63,539 bases of DNA from Winogradskya humida (GTDB lineage: Bacteria; Actinomycetota; Actinomycetes; Mycobacteriales; Micromonosporaceae), in contig NZ_BOMN01000077.1 of NCBI RefSeq assembly GCF_016862215.1, forward strand, positions 1 through 63,539, in the 5' to 3' direction. The position numbers were made by a program, and so were the translations under genes. Positions 9,433 to 17,034 of the stretch are shown here, one piece after another. Within the stretch, counting starts at the first letter, position 1. Every line of letters starts with the position of its first letter. Below the pieces are notes generated by a model, which saw only the letters and a list, made by a program, of their open reading frames with translations, was not told the DNA's origin and did no database searches.

Positions 9433-9798
9433 ATGATCGTCGTCGCCGAGGACCACGAGGACATTCTGTTCGTGCTGCGCCGCGCTCTCGAGAGGGCCGG
9501 GCACGAGGTGGTCACCACCACCGACGGCGAGGAAGCCCTGGAAGCGGTACGCAAGCACCTGCCCGACATCGTCGTCACCGACGTCGACATGCCGAAGATG
9601 ACCGGGCTGGACCTGTGCCGGGCGATCCGCGCGGACGAGGGCCTGCGGCACATCCCCGTGGTCCTGGCCAGCGGGTCGATGCTGCCCGGCGACGCCCGCG
9701 CCGCGGAGGCGGGTGCGAGCGCCACCCTGCTCAAGCCGTTCCTGCCCGCCCAGCTCCTGGCGTGCGTGGCGTCGCTGCTGCCACCCCGGTCGGCCTGA
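9433..9798 (+). CDS. Single-domain response regulator (CheY-like)
   Basis: Predicted 121-aa protein that is only a receiver domain. Acidic pocket EDHED near the N-terminus, phosphoacceptor Asp in IVVTDVDMPKMTG (about residue 53), Ser in VVLASGSM and Lys in LLKPF. The ATG at 9433 follows GGAGG at the right distance; earlier in-frame codons look non-coding. It has no output domain, so it should signal by protein contact. Its 3' end overlaps the 3' end of the opposite-strand histidine kinase by 68 bp, which makes that kinase the obvious candidate partner. The stop codon is the first TGA of a 21-bp repeat array. Confidence 0.92.
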   Translation: MIVVAEDHEDILFVLRRALERAGHEVVTTTDGEEALEAVRKHLPDIVVTDVDMPKMTGLDLCRAIRADEGLRHIPVVLASGSMLPGDARAAEAGASATLLKPFLPAQLLACVASLLPPRSA

Positions 9799-12088
9799 CA
9801 CTCTCCCCGGCGGGCCTGACGCTCTCCCCGGCTGGCCTGACGCTCTCCCCGGCTGGCCTGATGCCCTCGCCGGCCGGCCTGACGCTCTCGCCGAGGCGGG
9901 TCAGTTCGACCACGTCGGCGCGTTCCGCGAGGGCCCGGTCGAGGGTCACCGCGGCGAGCGGCAGGGTGAAGTGGAAGCGCGTGCCCCCGCCCGGGTTGTC
10001 GGACACGCCGATCCTGCCGCCGTGGCGTTCCACGATGCGGCGGCAGATCGCCAGGCCCAGCCCGCTGCCGGCGTACCGGGCGGCGGCCGGGGCCCGGTGG
10101 AACGAGTCGAAGATGTTGGGCTTGTCCGAGTCGGGGATGCCGATGCCGCGGTCGGCGATCTCGATCCGGGTCCAGCCCGGCGCACCCGGTCCCGCGGTCA
10201 CGTCGATCCGCGCGCCCCGGCCGCTCGGGACGTACTTGAGCGAGTTGCCGATGAGGTTGTCGAGGACGTGCCGCAGCATCGCCGGGTCGGCCCGGACCTC
10301 GGGGAGCCGGCCCACGTAGAAGTCGGGGGCGGCGCCGTCCGGGCGTACGTGCTCGGTGCGCTGGGCGATCACGTCGGCGACCAGCGGGCCGAGAGCGACG
10401 GCTTCCAGCTTGAGCGGAGCGTCCCGCGACGTCGTGTACGCGAGCAGCGTGTCGATCAGCGCCGCCATCCGGTCCACCGCGTTGGCGATCCGGTCCATCG
10501 CCGCGCGCGCCTCGAACACCTCCGGGCCCTCGGGGGCGTCGGCGAGCTCGTCGGCGGCGGTCTCGCAGTGCCCGCGGATCACCGCGAGGGGCGCTTTGAG
10601 GTCGTGCGCCACCACCCCGGCGAAGACGGCCAGGTCGGTCTCGTAGCGGCGCAGCTCGGTGATGTCGTGGAAGACCGCGACCGCGCCGTGCTGCCCGGCG
10701 CTCGGGTCGAGCGGGCGCCCGTCGACGCTGACCAGGATGCCGTCCTTGCGCTGGCCGTTACGGATGAGGATCTCGACGCCGTCGCAGGACTCGCCGCGCA
10801 GCGCCCGCATCAGCGGCAGCTCCTCCAGGGGGAACGGGGTGCGCCCGTCACCGCGGAACAGCCCGTAGTGCTCCTGCCAGCCCTCCGGCTCGTCGATGTC
10901 GTCGGAGATGCCGAGCAGCCCCTTCGCCGCCGGGTTGTGCAGCAGGAAGTGCCCGTCCTCGTCGACGACGCCGACCCCGTCGCCGATGCTGGTCATGACG
11001 GCGGTGAGCAGACCGGCCTGGCGACGGCTCTCGGCCTCGGCGGCGCGCAGCTCGGCGGTGGCGACCAGCACCTCCTTGCGGGCCCTGGTGCGCCCGGTGG
11101 CCAGGATCCACACCAGCAGCGCGAGCATCAGCGTGACGACGAGACCGCCGAGCAGGACCGTCGCCGGGGTGCTCGTCCGTGCCCCGGGCAGGTTGCGCGA
11201 GTCGGCGCCGGTCGTCAGCGTCCACTGCGTGTCGGCGACGGGGAAGCTCGCCGTGCGGGTGAGGTCGAGGCGGCCCTTCGCGTCGTACGAGGCCACCTGG
11301 ACGGGTCTGCCGGCGCCGTCCCTCGCGACCAGGCGGCCGTCGAGCAGTCCCTGGCTGGCCTGGCCGAGCACGCCGCCGAGGAAGTCCTCGCCGTGCAGGC
11401 CGAGCGCGAGCCAGCCCCGGAACTCCGGGGCGAACACCGGCGTCACGAACAGGAACGACAGCTGCTGGCGGTTGGCGGGCAGGTCGCGGTCACGCAGGAG
11501 CACGTACGCCGCGGAGACCGTGGGCCGGCCGGTGTGCCGCGCTTCCACCAGCGCCGCGGCGCCCTCCGGGGACTCCGCCACGTCGATACCGGCGGGGCGC
11601 TCCTCGTTGTTGTTGAGGGTGCGCTGGAAGACGGAGAAGTAGTGCTCGGCGGGCGTACCCTTCGGCCTGAGCACCAGGTCCGTGGCCCCGCGGCCGCGCC
11701 ACAGAGCCTGGGTGGCAGCGACCTGGCCCGCCACCGCCGGGACCACGAACGCGACCGAGGTGGCTCCGGGCAGCGTCGCCCGGTCGAGCGGCGCCGTGCC
11801 GGCGGCGAAGTCGGACGCCGTGAGCCGGGTGTTGGTGCCGAGACCCGCGGCGACCGCCTGCATGAGGTCGCGGTACCGGCCCGTCTCCGTCGTGACCGCG
11901 GTCCGGGCGACGGCCGTGCGCTGATCCATCACCCGGGCGGCCGCCGCGCGCTGATCCTCGCGCAGAGCCCCGACGGTGAGCAGCGTCGCGGTCATGCCGA
12001 CGACGAGCACGTTCGCGGCGAGCAGCGGACCGACGAAGCGTCCCTGCCACGCGCTCGGCCCGTTTCTGCTGCTCACTGACAGGAGCAT
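9731..12088 (-). CDS. CHASE-PAS histidine kinase
   Basis: Predicted 785-aa membrane sensor kinase. One transmembrane helix near residues 15-35 is followed by a roughly 210-residue extracytoplasmic CHASE domain (TETGRYRDLMQAVAAGL, FSVFQRTLNNNEERPAGID, FLFVTPVF), a second helix (VLLGGLVVTLMLALLVWIL), a PAS domain (SIGDGVGVVDEDGHFLLHNPA), HisKA with phosphoacceptor His in VVAHDLKAPLAVI, and HATPase_c (NLIGNSLKYV, GIGIPD, GSGLGLAIC, GGGTRFHF). CHASE domains bind small ligands. The C-terminus ends in ESVRPAG repeats encoded by the array shared with the response regulator. ATG 12088 is chosen because the preceding frame runs into the 44-bp palindrome. Confidence 0.92.
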   Translation of the reverse strand: MLLSVSSRNGPSAWQGRFVGPLLAANVLVVGMTATLLTVGALREDQRAAAARVMDQRTAVARTAVTTETGRYRDLMQAVAAGLGTNTRLTASDFAAGTAPLDRATLPGATSVAFVVPAVAGQVAATQALWRGRGATDLVLRPKGTPAEHYFSVFQRTLNNNEERPAGIDVAESPEGAAALVEARHTGRPTVSAAYVLLRDRDLPANRQQLSFLFVTPVFAPEFRGWLALGLHGEDFLGGVLGQASQGLLDGRLVARDGAGRPVQVASYDAKGRLDLTRTASFPVADTQWTLTTGADSRNLPGARTSTPATVLLGGLVVTLMLALLVWILATGRTRARKEVLVATAELRAAEAESRRQAGLLTAVMTSIGDGVGVVDEDGHFLLHNPAAKGLLGISDDIDEPEGWQEHYGLFRGDGRTPFPLEELPLMRALRGESCDGVEILIRNGQRKDGILVSVDGRPLDPSAGQHGAVAVFHDITELRRYETDLAVFAGVVAHDLKAPLAVIRGHCETAADELADAPEGPEVFEARAAMDRIANAVDRMAALIDTLLAYTTSRDAPLKLEAVALGPLVADVIAQRTEHVRPDGAAPDFYVGRLPEVRADPAMLRHVLDNLIGNSLKYVPSGRGARIDVTAGPGAPGWTRIEIADRGIGIPDSDKPNIFDSFHRAPAAARYAGSGLGLAICRRIVERHGGRIGVSDNPGGGTRFHFTLPLAAVTLDRALAERADVVELTRLGESVRPAGEGIRPAGESVRPAGESVRPAGESVRPTGVAAATPRTPGAGRAGTA
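9792..9896. repeat. 21-bp array: response regulator stop and kinase C-terminus
   Basis: Five 21-bp copies beginning GGCCTGACRCTCTCCCCGG, starting at 9792, 9813, 9834, 9855 and 9876. The TGA of the first copy is the response regulator stop, and every later copy keeps TGA. On the other strand the same copies encode a seven-residue repeat (ESVRPAG) in frame at the C-terminus of the histidine kinase. Confidence 0.93.
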
Positions 12089-12190
12089 AGGACGCAGAAC
12101 ACCCCCGCCGACGAGGTTCCGCCGACGGAGGTGCCGTCCGTGCGCTTCCCGCAACCCGCGGCGCCCGTTGCCGCCCGCGCGCCCCAGAAA

Positions 12191-12234
12191 GGTTGTGTGC
12201 AATTTAGTTGTGCACAACTAAATTGCACACAACC
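12191..12234. promoter_or_regulatory. Perfect 44-bp AT-rich palindrome
   Basis: The left half GGTTGTGTGCAATTTAGT... (12191-12212) is matched without error by its reverse complement (12213-12234), with no loop. It is about 40 percent GC in DNA of about 72 percent. It starts 10 bp after the stop of the leftward glucosaminidase gene and about 100 bp before the leftward kinase start. It may be a terminator hairpin, an operator for a dimeric regulator, or both. The inner 18 bp (TTAGTTGTGCACAACTAA) forms its own palindrome. Confidence 0.93.
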
Positions 12235-12244
12235 TGACTCAGCG

Positions 12245-13393
12245 CTACTTCCAGGTGTCGTACTGGTAGAGGTTCCAGGCGGCCATGATCCCGGTGACCT
12301 TCGTGACGTAGTTGGGGTCGGTGGCGTACCCGGCCTTCCAGATCTTGAAGATGAACTTGTTCGCGTCGGTGGTGTAGTCGAACGCGCCGGCGTAGCGGGG
12401 GTTGACCCGCAGGAAGCTGCCGTGGTCCCGGAACGAGTGCGCCATGGTGGGGTACGTCCGGAACGCGCCGGTGGTCGCGAAGCACGTGCCGGCCTTCGTG
12501 CACTCCTGGGTGTTGTAGACGTGGCAGCCGTCCGCGTACCTGCCGAACGCGCCGTTGAAGCACTTGATCCCGAAGTAGTTCCGGTCGACGGCGGCGAGGC
12601 CGCTGCGGCCCCAGCCGGACTCGAGGATGGCCTGGGCGATCGTGACCGACGGCGGGACGCCGAACTCGCGCCAGCCACGCTGCGCACCGGCGACCGACGC
12701 CCTGATGAACTGCTCCGGGGTCAGCGTGACCGCCGGCTCGTCGCTGACGACGGCACCCGCGCAGACCGGCAGCGGCCCCGAGTAGATGAAGCCGTGCGAG
12801 ATGTACGTGCCGACCGACGTCCGGTCCCACTGCTTCGTGGTCCGGACCGTTCCGGTGACGCTCTCCCCGGCGACCTTGCAGAGCAGGTTGATCGTGCGAC
12901 CGGTGTTCACCGATGCGAGCACTGCTCCGGACGTCGCGGGCGCCGAGCGCAGGTTGACCTTGCCCTCGAGGCTCTTCACCGTGCCGACCACGAAACGCCT
13001 GGCGTTCGCGGAGGTGACCGGCTTGGCCTTGGTCGGGACGGCGGCCCCGGACTCGGCGGCGCAGACGGGGATCTTCTTCGACGTGGCGACGTACGCGTGG
13101 GACACGTAGCGGCCGGCGCCGAGGCGGTCCCAGGCGGCCGAGGTGCGCACGGAACCGCGTACCTTCTGCCCGGCGGTCTGGCAGACCACGGTGACCTTGT
13201 CCCCGCCGCGCAGCGTGCCGACCGCCCCGGCGGTCAGCGACGGCGCCGAGCGCACCTTCAGTGAGCCCGTCACCTTGACGGTCGTGGCGACACCGGTGGC
13301 GGCGGCGCTCGCGGCCTGCGGCGCTGCGAACCCGGCGCATACGGCGGCGAGCAGCAACGGCCCAGTGAGCAGTCGTCGGGCGGTGTGCGTCAT
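12245..13393 (-). CDS. Secreted SH3-like / glucosaminidase cell-wall hydrolase
   Basis: Predicted 382-aa exported protein. Signal peptide at residues 1-30 (RRLLTGPLLLAAVCAGFAAPQAASA). Two SH3-like repeats follow (LKVRSAPSLTAGAVGTLRGGDKVTVVCQ and VNLRSAPATSGAVLASVNTGRTINLLC, each ending YVSHAYV or YISHGFI). The last 150 residues are a glucosaminidase (LytG/FlgJ-type) domain with the catalytic region AQAILESGWGRSGLA and YFGIKCF, FRTYPTMAHSFRDHGSFL and YATDPNYVTKV. It should cleave peptidoglycan glycan strands outside the cell. ATG 13393 is preferred over 13399 because GAGGGG lies 6 bp upstream of the former but touches the latter. A leader of about 130 nt precedes it. Confidence 0.93.
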   Translation of the reverse strand: MTHTARRLLTGPLLLAAVCAGFAAPQAASAAATGVATTVKVTGSLKVRSAPSLTAGAVGTLRGGDKVTVVCQTAGQKVRGSVRTSAAWDRLGAGRYVSHAYVATSKKIPVCAAESGAAVPTKAKPVTSANARRFVVGTVKSLEGKVNLRSAPATSGAVLASVNTGRTINLLCKVAGESVTGTVRTTKQWDRTSVGTYISHGFIYSGPLPVCAGAVVSDEPAVTLTPEQFIRASVAGAQRGWREFGVPPSVTIAQAILESGWGRSGLAAVDRNYFGIKCFNGAFGRYADGCHVYNTQECTKAGTCFATTGAFRTYPTMAHSFRDHGSFLRVNPRYAGAFDYTTDANKFIFKIWKAGYATDPNYVTKVTGIMAAWNLYQYDTWK

Positions 13394-13522
13394 TGACATC
13401 CCCTCGATCGCGGCGTCGGCATCCGTGCCTCGGCTCTGTTCGAAGGTCTCGGTGCGCCGTTGCCGCCCGAGAGCGATGCGGGGTGCAGTCGGGTTGCCGC
13501 GTTCCCCGCCGGGTGACAGGGC

Positions 13523-13528
13523 TATATT
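13523..13528 (+). promoter_or_regulatory. Possible -10 box for the PAP2 operon
   Basis: TATATT is the best -10-like hexamer in the intergenic region between the glucosaminidase and PAP2 genes and would give a leader of roughly 60 nt for the PAP2 gene. No convincing -35 is visible. The overlapping minus-strand TATAGC could serve the glucosaminidase gene. Confidence 0.3.
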
Positions 13529-13597
13529 CCGGGCGGTTGAAACCCTGGCGGTATGGGCAAAGCTGAGCCGCCCACCTCACCCCCAGGAGGACCCCCG

Positions 13598-14515
13598 ATG
13601 ACGGCCGTGGCCGCCCCTTCCGTTGCATCCCCCGCCCCGTCCGACCCGGCGCCGAAAGGCCGCGGGGCCGGCAGCGTGTTCGGGAACCTGTTCGTCGCGC
13701 TGCTCGCAGCCGGCGGCGTCGCCGCCGCGTACTACGTCTGCGTGCTCACCACGATCGGGCAGAAGGCGGACACCCTGGCCATGCGTGGCGCCGACGTGAG
13801 CCATCCCCGCTTCGTCGAGGTCATGCAGCGCGCCCTCAACGGCACGACCCTGGTCAGCCTCGTGGCCATCTGCGTCGCCGCCGCGCTGATCGGCTTCGTC
13901 CGCCGGCGCAAGGACCTGGCGATCGCCGCCGCGCTGCTCGTGCTCGGCGCCAACGCCAGCACCCGGCTGCTCAAGACCTACCTCGAACGCCCCGACCTCG
14001 ACGGCACGGGCATGCCGAACTCCTTCCCGAGCGGGCACACCACCGCCGCGGCGTCCGTCGCGTTCGCCCTGATCCTGGTGCTCCCCTACGCCATCCGGGG
14101 CACCGTCGCGATGATCGGGGCCGCGTACACGACCACCATCGCCGTCGCCACGGTCTGGGCGGAATGGCACCGCCCCAGTGACACCGTCGCGGCCCTGTTC
14201 GTGGTGCTGGCCTGGAGCGCGCTCGCCTCGGCGGTCGTTCGCCTCGGCCGCGTACGCATCACCGGCGTCACCGCCCGCCCCAACCGCATCGCCATGTGGA
14301 TCTTCGGCGTCGTCGGCGCCCTCAGCGCCGTCGCGGCCGTCGTCGGCTTCAGCGCCCTCGCCCTCGGCGAGCACCTCACCCCGGACCTCGTCTCCGGACG
14401 CTACGTCTTCGCCGCCGGAATTGCGGCGGTCACCACAGTGGTCGCTGCAACCTTCGCCATCTGGGTACGTCTGGCAGCAGGCGACCGCCCCACCCCCGCG
14501 CCCCAGCCCGAATGA
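13598..14515 (+). CDS. PAP2-family membrane phosphatase
   Basis: Predicted 305-aa integral membrane protein with about six helices. The PAP2 signature is present: KTYLERP near residue 132, PSGHT near 145, and EWHRPSDT near 190 with the catalytic His and Asp. The family dephosphorylates lipid phosphates such as phosphatidate or undecaprenyl pyrophosphate at the outer membrane face. ATG 13598 follows AGGAGG at 7 bp; 15 earlier in-frame codons have no such site. The extra C-terminal pair of helices after the core is common in actinomycete members. It is 20 bp upstream of the next gene and probably cotranscribed with it. Confidence 0.9.
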   Translation: MTAVAAPSVASPAPSDPAPKGRGAGSVFGNLFVALLAAGGVAAAYYVCVLTTIGQKADTLAMRGADVSHPRFVEVMQRALNGTTLVSLVAICVAAALIGFVRRRKDLAIAAALLVLGANASTRLLKTYLERPDLDGTGMPNSFPSGHTTAAASVAFALILVLPYAIRGTVAMIGAAYTTTIAVATVWAEWHRPSDTVAALFVVLAWSALASAVVRLGRVRITGVTARPNRIAMWIFGVVGALSAVAAVVGFSALALGEHLTPDLVSGRYVFAAGIAAVTTVVAATFAIWVRLAAGDRPTPAPQPE

Positions 14516-14535
14516 CCCCTTCGCAGGAGGCACCC

Positions 14536-15111
14536 ATGACCACCCCGACTCCCCCCGCCACCGAACCCACCGCCGGCGCCGTCCCCCCGGGCCCGGCCGG
14601 CGTCCCGGTCCTCCCCGCCGCCGACCCCCTGGCCCAGGCGGCCGCGGACCAGACCGGCCCGTCACTCACCATCGGCACGTACGCCGACTACGCCCTCGCC
14701 CAGCAAGCGGTCGACTACCTCTCCGACAACAAGTTCCCGGTCGAACGCACCGCCATCATCGGCACCGACCTCCGCCTGGTCGAAAACGTCCTCGGCCGCA
14801 TCACCACCCTGCGCGCAGCCGGCGCCGGCGCGGCCAGCGGCGCCTGGTTCGGCCTGTTCATCGGCCTCTTCTTCGGCATCTTCAGCAACGCCAACTGGTA
14901 CGGCGTCATCTTCCTGGGCCTGCTCATCGGCGCCATCTGGGGCGCCGTCTTCGGCGCGATCGCCCAGGCCATGACCGGCGGCCGCCGCGACTTCACCTCC
15001 CGCAGCTCCCTGCAGGCCTCCCAGTACGCCGTCACCGCGGACGCCGAGGTCGCCGACGAGGGCCGCGCCCTGCTCACCCGTCTCAACTGGAACAACAGCG
15101 GCGCCAGCTGA
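14536..15111 (+). CDS. GSP17M-like membrane-associated stress protein
   Basis: Predicted 191-aa protein. After a Pro/Ala-rich head (1-45) comes TIGTYADYALAQQAVDYLSDNKFPVERTAIIGTDLRLVENVLGR, which fits the general-stress-protein 17M N-terminal domain. Two glycine-zipper-rich hydrophobic helices follow (about 95-140), then a short domain ending SQYAVTADAEVADEGRALL. In this family the soluble domain flanks a Gly-rich membrane hairpin; the function is unknown but stress-linked. The start follows GCAGGAGG. Second gene of the PAP2 operon, with an intrinsic terminator 20 bp downstream. Confidence 0.82.
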   Translation: MTTPTPPATEPTAGAVPPGPAGVPVLPAADPLAQAAADQTGPSLTIGTYADYALAQQAVDYLSDNKFPVERTAIIGTDLRLVENVLGRITTLRAAGAGAASGAWFGLFIGLFFGIFSNANWYGVIFLGLLIGAIWGAVFGAIAQAMTGGRRDFTSRSSLQASQYAVTADAEVADEGRALLTRLNWNNSGAS

Positions 15112-15131
15112 CCCCTTTTTCTCATCTCCCG

Positions 15132-15161
15132 GCGCCGCCTCCGCAGGGGGCGGCGCTTTTT
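15132..15161 (+). terminator. Intrinsic terminator
   Basis: GCGCCGCC (15132-15139) pairs with GGCGGCGC (15149-15156), followed directly by TTTTT (15157-15161). This canonical rho-independent terminator ends the PAP2 / GSP17M operon and is one of few in the window with a T-tract. Confidence 0.9.
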
Positions 15162-15387
15162 CCATGTACGCCAACCGTGCCCGAAGCGCTCACACCACGC
15201 CGGCCGCATCGAACGGCCGCGACCTCCCATTCCACTCCCGCCCGGTAGCGCGCGTCACGCAAGCCGCACCCCACGACCGCAACCCCGCCCGGTAGCGCGC
15301 GTCACGCGGGTCGCTGCTCCCAACGGCCGCACCCCGCCCACGGATCTCCATCGGCTCCCGCCCTCGATGCGGGCGGCGCGGGGCCGC

Positions 15388-15393
15388 TAATCT
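15388..15393 (+). promoter_or_regulatory. -10 box of a leaderless lipoprotein gene
   Basis: TAATCT lies 6 bp before the ATG at 15400, and no Shine-Dalgarno is present. This spacing puts the transcription start at the start codon. Confidence 0.55.
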
Positions 15394-15399
15394 CTGCGC

Positions 15400-16155
15400 A
15401 TGAACCGGGGACGGGGCGCGGGGCTGGTTGTCGTGGCGGTGGCGGCGGGTGCGGTGCTGGCCGGCTGCGGGGGTGGCGGCTCGGCGCGCACCTATGACAC
15501 CACCGTGCAGGACTGGATCACCCAGATCGTGCTCGAGGGCGGCAACGGGAAGGTCACCGTGCGCACCACGCCGAACGCCGCGACCCGGATCAGCCGGACC
15601 ACCACCGCGAAGTCCGACCCGGGGAAGTTCTACCGCGTGGACGGCCGCGTACTGCTGATCAACACCAGTTGCGGCCTGCGCTGCGACCAGGACTACTCGA
15701 TCGAGGCGCCCGCCGGGGTGGCCGTCAGCGGCGGGATCACCTCCAACGATCTCACCCTGGACGGTGTCGGCAGCGCCGACGTGGGTGTCTCCGCCGGCGA
15801 CATCACCATCACCGGGGCAACCGGCGGCGTCCGGGCCCGCTCCGACCACGGCGACGTCAAGGTGGCACTGACCGAGGTCGCCAACGTGAGCGCGAAGTCC
15901 GCCACCGGCGACGTCAGCGTGACCGTCCCACCCGGCCAGTACGAGGTCACCGCCCTCAGCGCCGCCGGCGGCACGGTCACGAGCACCGTCTTCAACATCC
16001 TCGACGCCCGCAACACCCTCGACGCGCAGACCGGCGTCGGCTCGGTCACCGTCGCCCTGGCCGAACCCGGACCCGAGGCGTCCACCCCGCCCTCAGCACG
16101 GCCCTCAGCACGGCCCTCAGCACCGGCATCCCGCCACCCGGTGCGCCGGAAGTAA
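15400..16155 (+). CDS. Lipoprotein with DUF4097-like beta-helix
   Basis: Predicted 251-aa lipoprotein: signal peptide with lipobox LAGC (cysteine at about residue 23). The body has many short beta strands in register (GGNGKVTVRTTPNAATRISR, SGGITSNDLTLDGVGSADVGVSAGDITITG, VRARSDHGDVKVALTEV, SAKSATGDVSVTVPPGQYEV), typical of DUF4097-type right-handed beta-helices. The extreme C-terminus carries PSAR repeats encoded by a 12-bp DNA repeat. It is anchored to the outer face of the membrane; the binding partner is unknown. The gene looks leaderless. Confidence 0.8.
   Translation: MNRGRGAGLVVVAVAAGAVLAGCGGGGSARTYDTTVQDWITQIVLEGGNGKVTVRTTPNAATRISRTTTAKSDPGKFYRVDGRVLLINTSCGLRCDQDYSIEAPAGVAVSGGITSNDLTLDGVGSADVGVSAGDITITGATGGVRARSDHGDVKVALTEVANVSAKSATGDVSVTVPPGQYEVTALSAAGGTVTSTVFNILDARNTLDAQTGVGSVTVALAEPGPEASTPPSARPSARPSAPASRHPVRRK
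16087..16127. repeat. 12-bp in-frame repeat in the lipoprotein tail
   Basis: Three copies of CCCTCAGCACGG encode PSAR three times near the C-terminus of the lipoprotein. A multiple of three, so frame is kept. Confidence 0.85.
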
Positions 16156-16257
16156 CGTCAAGGCTGCTTCCCTTCCCGCGCATCCGCTCGTTGGACTCCC
16201 GGGGCCGCCGCACGCCGGCCGCCCCGCCGGCCACGACGGACTCCCGGAAGGGACACC

Positions 16258-16965
16258 ATGCCTGACCTGCACGACAACCTCACCGCCCCGGCGGGCCCCG
16301 CCAAGCACGCGGCCACTTTCCCCCCGGCAGGCCGCGCCAAGCACGCGGCCACACTCCCCCCGGCCGGAACCCTGCGAGTACGGAGCAACCGCCGCCGTAC
16401 CGTCATCGCCTCCGCAGGCCTCGCCGTCCTGGCCGTAGCCGGCGGCGCAGCCTTCTGGCAGACCCGCGCCTCCGCCCCGTCCACCCTCGCAGCCCCACCG
16501 CCGTCGTCGTCCGCACCCGCCACCGTCCTCAACGGCAAACGGCAGGTGACAATCGAGGTCGCCGGCATGAACGGCGCCGTCCTCGCCCTCGGCCGCGGCG
16601 ACGACGACCAGGTCAAAGCCACCACCGCCACAAACACCGGCACCCGCTCACTGTGGGTCCTGCGTCCCCGCGGCAAAAATTTCCAGATCGCCCTCGGCAC
16701 CCTCCACGGCACCAGCCCGGTCTGCATGACCACCATCCACGACAAAGCCCCGGGCACAGTCCGCGACCGCGTCTGCGACCCCGCCCTGTCCACCCAGCTC
16801 TTCACCCTCACCAAAACCCCCGACGGCACCTACTCCCTCTTCCAGAACAACCACTACCTCCAGGTCATCGACGGCACCAACGCCCTCGTCCCCGACCTCC
16901 CCGAATCCCTCACCACCACCTACCACCTCCACGACCAGGGCCCCGCCGACCCCGCGATCTCCTGA
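16258..16965 (+). CDS. Membrane-anchored hypothetical protein
   Basis: Predicted 235-aa single-pass protein. A cytoplasmic head (1-45) contains a duplicated 12-residue unit (AKHAATFPPAGR and AKHAATLPPAG, a 36-bp DNA duplication). One transmembrane helix (VIASAGLAVLAVAGGAAFW, about 50-68) leads to a Pro/Ser linker and a compact extracellular domain with two cysteines (SPVCMTTIHD, RDRVCDPAL) and FTLTKTPDGTYSLFQNNHYLQVI. That last stretch resembles a beta-trefoil strand pattern, but I cannot assign a family. GGAAGGG precedes the ATG. It stands alone on the plus strand, 100 bp after the lipoprotein gene. Confidence 0.7.
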   Translation: MPDLHDNLTAPAGPAKHAATFPPAGRAKHAATLPPAGTLRVRSNRRRTVIASAGLAVLAVAGGAAFWQTRASAPSTLAAPPPSSSAPATVLNGKRQVTIEVAGMNGAVLALGRGDDDQVKATTATNTGTRSLWVLRPRGKNFQIALGTLHGTSPVCMTTIHDKAPGTVRDRVCDPALSTQLFTLTKTPDGTYSLFQNNHYLQVIDGTNALVPDLPESLTTTYHLHDQGPADPAIS

Positions 16966-17034
16966 CCGGGACGCCCGCAGAACGAACACGGCAGGCCTCG
17001 CAAATCGAAAGTAACGAGGGTTGAATAGCGCGGC

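Noticed and set aside
12131..12240. Small cysteine-containing peptide through the 44-bp palindrome (CVQFSCAQLNCTQP)
   Set aside because: The same peptide is read on both strands because the DNA is a palindrome. No ribosome site or conservation evidence.
13500..13560. SigF-type promoter (GTTT-N15-GGGTAT) near the PAP2 gene
   Set aside because: Only GTTGAAA and GTATGGG are present, with wrong spacing and bases.
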